Shown: piece after piece, positions 60,307 to 64,000 of the stretch | Position numbering within the stretch: position 1 is the stretch's first letter | Layout of the letters: every line of letters begins with the position of its first letter | Assembly: GCA_015039465.1 (NCBI GenBank) | Contig: MU130154.1 | Location: 248,001 to 312,000 of the forward strand | DNA length: 64,000 nucleotides | From: Phlegmacium glaucopus | Lineage: Eukaryota > Basidiomycota > Agaricomycetes > Agaricales > Cortinariaceae | Reading direction: 5' to 3' | Position numbers and translations under genes: made by a program | Notes under the pieces: generated by a model | Seen by the model: the letters and a program-made list of their open reading frames with translations, nothing else | Told to the model about the DNA's origin: nothing | Database searches by the model: none

Positions 60307-60791
60307 ATTCAGAGTCGCGAGAAGGAAAATGTCATCTAGTTCGCACCGGCTCTTCTTCGCCGGACATCATGAGATAAAAACCACAGTCCGTTGCCATGTC
60401 TTTACAAAGTGGACGCAGTTTCATCGGCTTATCGACCATGGTATGATTATCATCCAGGTTCGTCCGCAGCAACATTCAACCTTTGTCTTGGATCTACATA
60501 CCTTATAGCCGTCATGAAGCCCTAGTGCTGTTATTCCGATTACTGCATCCTTGAAACTATTCAACATACATAGGGAGAATTGGTTATGCCTACCATGATA
60601 AAAATAGAGTAAACATAGAATTCAAGTGGCCACACAGCAGTACTTCTAATGACCTTGTAGCAATCTGAACTGAACACCAAGTATTATATTTGTTTAATAA
60701 ATTGAGCGTCCTGTGTTGGTTACAAGTAAGGTTACTCCCACGCGTGTTCCTTCACTTTCGCCCTCGACTTGCACTACTGTCTCAATGGGTC
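60307..60791. other. Intergenic region upstream of the transporter gene
   Basis: 485 bp with only weak short frames (for example 60266-60508 +). It should contain the transporter promoter. AT-rich at 60540-60720. Confidence 0.35.
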
Positions 60792-62316
60792 ATGGAACGA
60801 ATACATCATGCTGTTGATTCAGAAGAGTATTCGTTGAACGAACCATTGACTGATCATCGAGGCCCACACGAAGATGACGAAATCTCGAATTTTACACGGG
60901 CTGAAGGGATACATCTTGCCTCCATTGCCGAAAAGAAGCGTCTGTGGTTGAGAAATGCTATTATCAACGCGTTATTCATTGCTTCATGGTCAGTTAGCAA
61001 CCTTCAACAAACATTGATTGACCCTACATATCATCTATTACGCAGGTTTTTCTTCGCAACTCTGCTCTCTATCTACAATAAATGGATGTTTAGTCATGCA
61101 CACTTCGGATTTCCTGCCCCACTTTTTGTCACAACGATGCATATGTTGGTTCAGTTCGGTCTAGCTGCCATGTTGCGCGCCCTTTGGCCTAAGACTTTCC
61201 GTCCTCGTGAAATCCCTACACGAAGAGACTACGCGTGCGTCGTGCACCTACGTTCAGTTGCTTGACCTTAGTCATGAGTAATGTTAATAGGAAAAAGGCA
61301 GTTCCAACCGCCATGGCTACCAGTCTTGATATCGGCCTATCCAATTTGTCTCTCAAAACAATTACTTTGTCATTTTACAGTAGGTTTTGTTTGACCCTAT
61401 AAGTCACCTGAGAGTTCACATGGTTTCTTTCTTTAGCAATGTGCAAGTCGTCATCGCTAATTTTTGTCCTCATGTTTGCTTTCCTATTCCGTCTTGAAGT
61501 ATTCTCGTGGCGGCTTGTTGGAGTTATCTCCTTAATATTTTCGGGTGTGGTCCTGATGGTCGCGACGGAGGCACATTTTGTCTTGGAGGGGCTCATCCTT
61601 GTACTTAGCGCAAGTGCGCTTGGTGGACTTCGATGGAGTCTCACCCAGGTTCTTTTGAAAACTAAAAAGATAGGTTTTGATAACCCAGCCGCGACAATTT
61701 ACTGGCTTGCACCGAGCATGGCCATTACACTCGCCATCGCAAGTGCTATCTTCGAAAATTGGCCGTCTATATTTCGAAGCGAGTTTTTTCGAGGCGCTCT
61801 TGTATCGTCACAGACTGTATTTTATCTGACGGCACCCGGAATTCTTGCATTTTGCATGGTTTTGAGCGAATTTTAGTGCGTATGTGGGAACGAATTTTAT
61901 TTTCCGACCTTGCTCATTTTCCCTCATAGTATCTTGCAACGGGCGGGTGTTGTGCCCATGTCCATTGCCGGTATAGCCAAAGAAGTCTCTACCATCTTAA
62001 TATCGTCATGGTTCTTCGGCGACAAGCTTACACTACTCAATGCTGCCGGTGTGGCCATCACTGTCTGTGGTATGTCTGGATACTTTTTTCGGGTTCCCTG
62101 ATTGACCTAGTTACACTGGTTTCAGGTATCGGATTATTCACACACCATAAATACCGCAAATCTATAGAATCAAAGGTTCCCCTAGATGCTCATGGCAACC
62201 CGTTAACAGAGGTAGATGAAATAGTCGGACCGAGCGATAGTGAGGGGTATGTATACCTTGAAGAAAGGACGGGCTTGACTGGAGTAGCACGTGGCGAGGA
62301 CGAAGAACGAGTTTAG
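60792..62316 (+). CDS. Triose-phosphate/nucleotide-sugar transporter family protein
   Basis: A Golgi or ER antiporter of the DMT/TPT group (SLC35C2/Ymd8-like). ATG 60792 (MERIHHAVDS) starts a hydrophilic N-terminus of ~55 residues. Hydrophobic segments include NAIINALFIASW, FFATLLSIYNKWMFSHAHFG (the conserved YNKWMF block), AVPTAMATSLDIGLSNLSL, SSSLIFVLMFAFLFRLEVFS and ISGVVLMVATEAHF-like and RWSLTQVLLKTKKIG parts. AGVVPMSIAGIAKEVSTILIS gives the final conserved repeat. Six or so exons; ten membrane helices in total are expected. The substrate cannot be told from the sequence. Confidence 0.83.
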
Positions 62317-62780
62317 CATGTGGCTGGCCGAGAGTTTCAAGGGGAAGGTTGACATGAAATAGGAGAGGATGCATGTAGAGAGTCGTTTCCGGGGATCGCG
62401 GGGAGGCCGAGAGACGGTCTAAAAAATGAAAATATGACGGCGATTTGTCCCCATTTGGGATGCGCATGTGAGGAGGAGTTGAACTGTAAAGTTAGTGTGA
62501 TGTATGCCGAGTGTAGCTGTTACCGTTGTAGGCGGAGTCAGAATCGGTGGGAATCCAAAGCCGCGGCGTTGCGGAGGCGCTCCAAGCAAGGATCCACAAC
62601 TGAGCTTAGTCAGCTAAACAGGCGGGCTTGCCGCTTGACAACAAATTTTGACGTAAAAAATGAACTGGTTTGAAAAATAATATGTTTTGAACCAGATCCG
62701 ATCGGAAGTTGGCAGAATGCATTTCCTTTATAACAACTCTCTCCTAGTAGTCCCTTCATTGCTCTCAAATTTTCCTTATC
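62317..62780. promoter_or_regulatory. Upstream region of the Zn2Cys6 gene
   Basis: 464 bp, no convincing gene. It holds GC-rich blocks (62391-62415, 62551-62585). Presumed promoter of the transcription-factor gene. Confidence 0.35.
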
Positions 62781-64000
62781 ATGGACGACTCCTTCCAGTT
62801 CATCATAGAATCTCCACAGCACAGTCAAGGTCATAAGAAACGTCCACGTCTCGTAACCTCCTGTGATAATTGGTATGCCCTCATAATATATACCCTACTT
62901 TTGCTCTTACTCACTCACAATTCAGTCGTTTGAAGAAGATAAAGTGTCTTCAGCCATCTCCGGAGACAAAATGCGAAGCTTGTAAATCCGCAAAGATCCC
63001 CTGTCGTTTTCGTGACAGAGAGCGTTATTTTGCTGAACGCAGTAGAGCAATAGCTGGGCCAAATTCAGGTTTATATGCCACTGAACTGAGGTGTGCTCTC
63101 TTCAAACCATGTCCAACCTACTTTCTTTTATATCTTTTCCTCAGGTCTGAGCCTAGTGCAACGTTTGATGGGTTATCCATAGCCTCAGGCTCCTCCAGTC
63201 CTTCCATGTCCTCCCAATCAGATCCGCGTTCAAACTCTCATTCCCCTAAAGCCAATGGCATGGTCTCAGCAGACATCGGTTCTGTAAGATATCCATCTTA
63301 TCCTTCTGACCACCGTCATATATCCGGCCCGACGCACAAGTTCGTATCTTCTTAACACTCTTTTTCGTCAGTTCTCTAGACAAATCTTTCACAGGCATAA
63401 CAACCATCCGTCTATATCCTCATTCGATTCTTCGAGAAGTAACAACGGTTTACACTATAATAATTATCCTGGACATCCACCTTCGCAGTTACTTCACTAT
63501 CCTACTAGTTCCCGACCTAATTCATACCAACCTGACCAACGGTCAGTTCAACTATTCGATCCAGAGAATCCTCAGCGACCAAATCCAAGTTTGATGACGC
63601 ATTACATAAATGTCTTCTTCGAACAACATGCCTCAGAATTTCCTTTCCTTTCATACCAAGATGTATCAACGGATTTTTGGGACCAGAGACTCTCCTCCAT
63701 CTTAGCGAACTGCATAGCTGCCATGGCGTCGCAGTACGTCACAAGAAATTGCTTAAATAACAGACATCTGACCAAGGAAAAGGCTTTCCAGTCTTCCAGA
63801 GCTATCCATTCGAGGCCTACACAACGTTTCTGAAAGTTACATTGACGTCGCCAAGGTAAATCCCCATATATCAATCAATCCCCTTCCCTTACTCAACCTT
63901 TCCTAGAACCTGCTCCCTTCGGTCGCTCACCTTCCCTCTATGGAAACCTTGCATTCAATTATACTTCTCGCCTGGTTTGAGCACAGTCACCATAGGTTGC
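62781..64000 (+). CDS. Zn2Cys6 fungal transcription factor, 3' end missing
   Basis: ATG 62781 (MDDSFQFIIE). The first intron (GTATGC near 62873, CAG near 62926) joins two halves of the zinc cluster: CDNCRLKKIKC, then CEACKSAKIPC, giving the C-x2-C-x6-C...C-x2-C-x6-C binuclear cluster. A basic stretch (RFRDRERYFAERSRA) and a Ser/Pro-rich linker follow. The next region (SLMTHYINVFFEQHASEFPFL) begins the fungal-specific middle homology domain. The gene continues past the window end. Target unknown. Confidence 0.85.

Noticed and set aside
60329..60508. Plus-strand frame before the transporter gene
   Set aside because: Composition looks random and no family motif is visible.
62434..62673. Cys-rich plus-strand frame upstream of the Zn2Cys6 gene
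   Set aside because: The Cys residues are not spaced as a known zinc motif and the frame lies in the presumed promoter.

Overview
This window looks like nuclear DNA of a mushroom-forming basidiomycete (Agaricomycetes). The genes are closely packed on both strands and cut by many introns of about 48-80 nt with GT..AG ends. The proteins are typical eukaryotic housekeeping proteins with agaric-type family members (BTB proteins, P450, KDZ/CxC transposon genes, a chromodomain Ty3/Gypsy element). All exon joins below were read by eye from frame and splice signals, and all family names come from recognising conserved motifs. No database search was run.

Layout. 0.15-8 kb: an unrecognised gene cut by the window edge, an unrecognised two-exon gene, DNA primase small subunit (-), a multipass membrane protein (-) and a PHD-like zinc-finger protein (+). 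8-13.5 kb: ER Hsp70 BiP/Kar2 (-) and ATP-dependent PEP carboxykinase (-). 13.8-26.4 kb: GNAT acetyltransferase (+), SLX1 endonuclease with an unusual AT-hook tail (+), Mediator Med14 (-), SCY1-like pseudokinase (+) and DASH subunit Dad2 (-).

26.4-38.0 kb is a mobile-element nest. A KDZ-class DNA transposon with terminal inverted repeats and an 8-bp target duplication carries a zinc-finger accessory gene (+) and a CxC5/CxC6 KDZ transposase gene (-). Between these two convergent genes sits a 6.6-kb chromovirus. Its two 413-bp LTRs read as identical and it has a 5-bp target duplication, but its coding region is broken in several places. The nest lies between Dad2 and Med12, which without it would be divergent neighbours about 250 bp apart.

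38.1-64 kb: Med12 (+), a RING protein (-), a YCII-domain protein (+), enoyl-CoA hydratase (+), a small DMAC1-like protein (-), a BTB protein (+), a cytochrome P450 (+), an Mtf2-like mitochondrial protein (+), a WW/MyTH4/RhoGAP protein (-), an NADP-binding DUF1932-type dehydrogenase (-), the UCH37 deubiquitinase (-), Med31 (+), a small hypothetical protein (-), a sugar-phosphate/nucleotide-sugar transporter (+) and the start of a Zn2Cys6 transcription factor (+, runs off the end).

Three Mediator subunits (Med14, Med12, Med31) fall within about 43 kb. The main points for a second look are the KDZ element with its accessory gene, the chromovirus (self-priming stem-loop, intron-like direct repeat in the LTR, chimeric RNase H block), and the SLX1 protein with four to five AT-hooks and a C-terminal SUMO-interaction-like motif.
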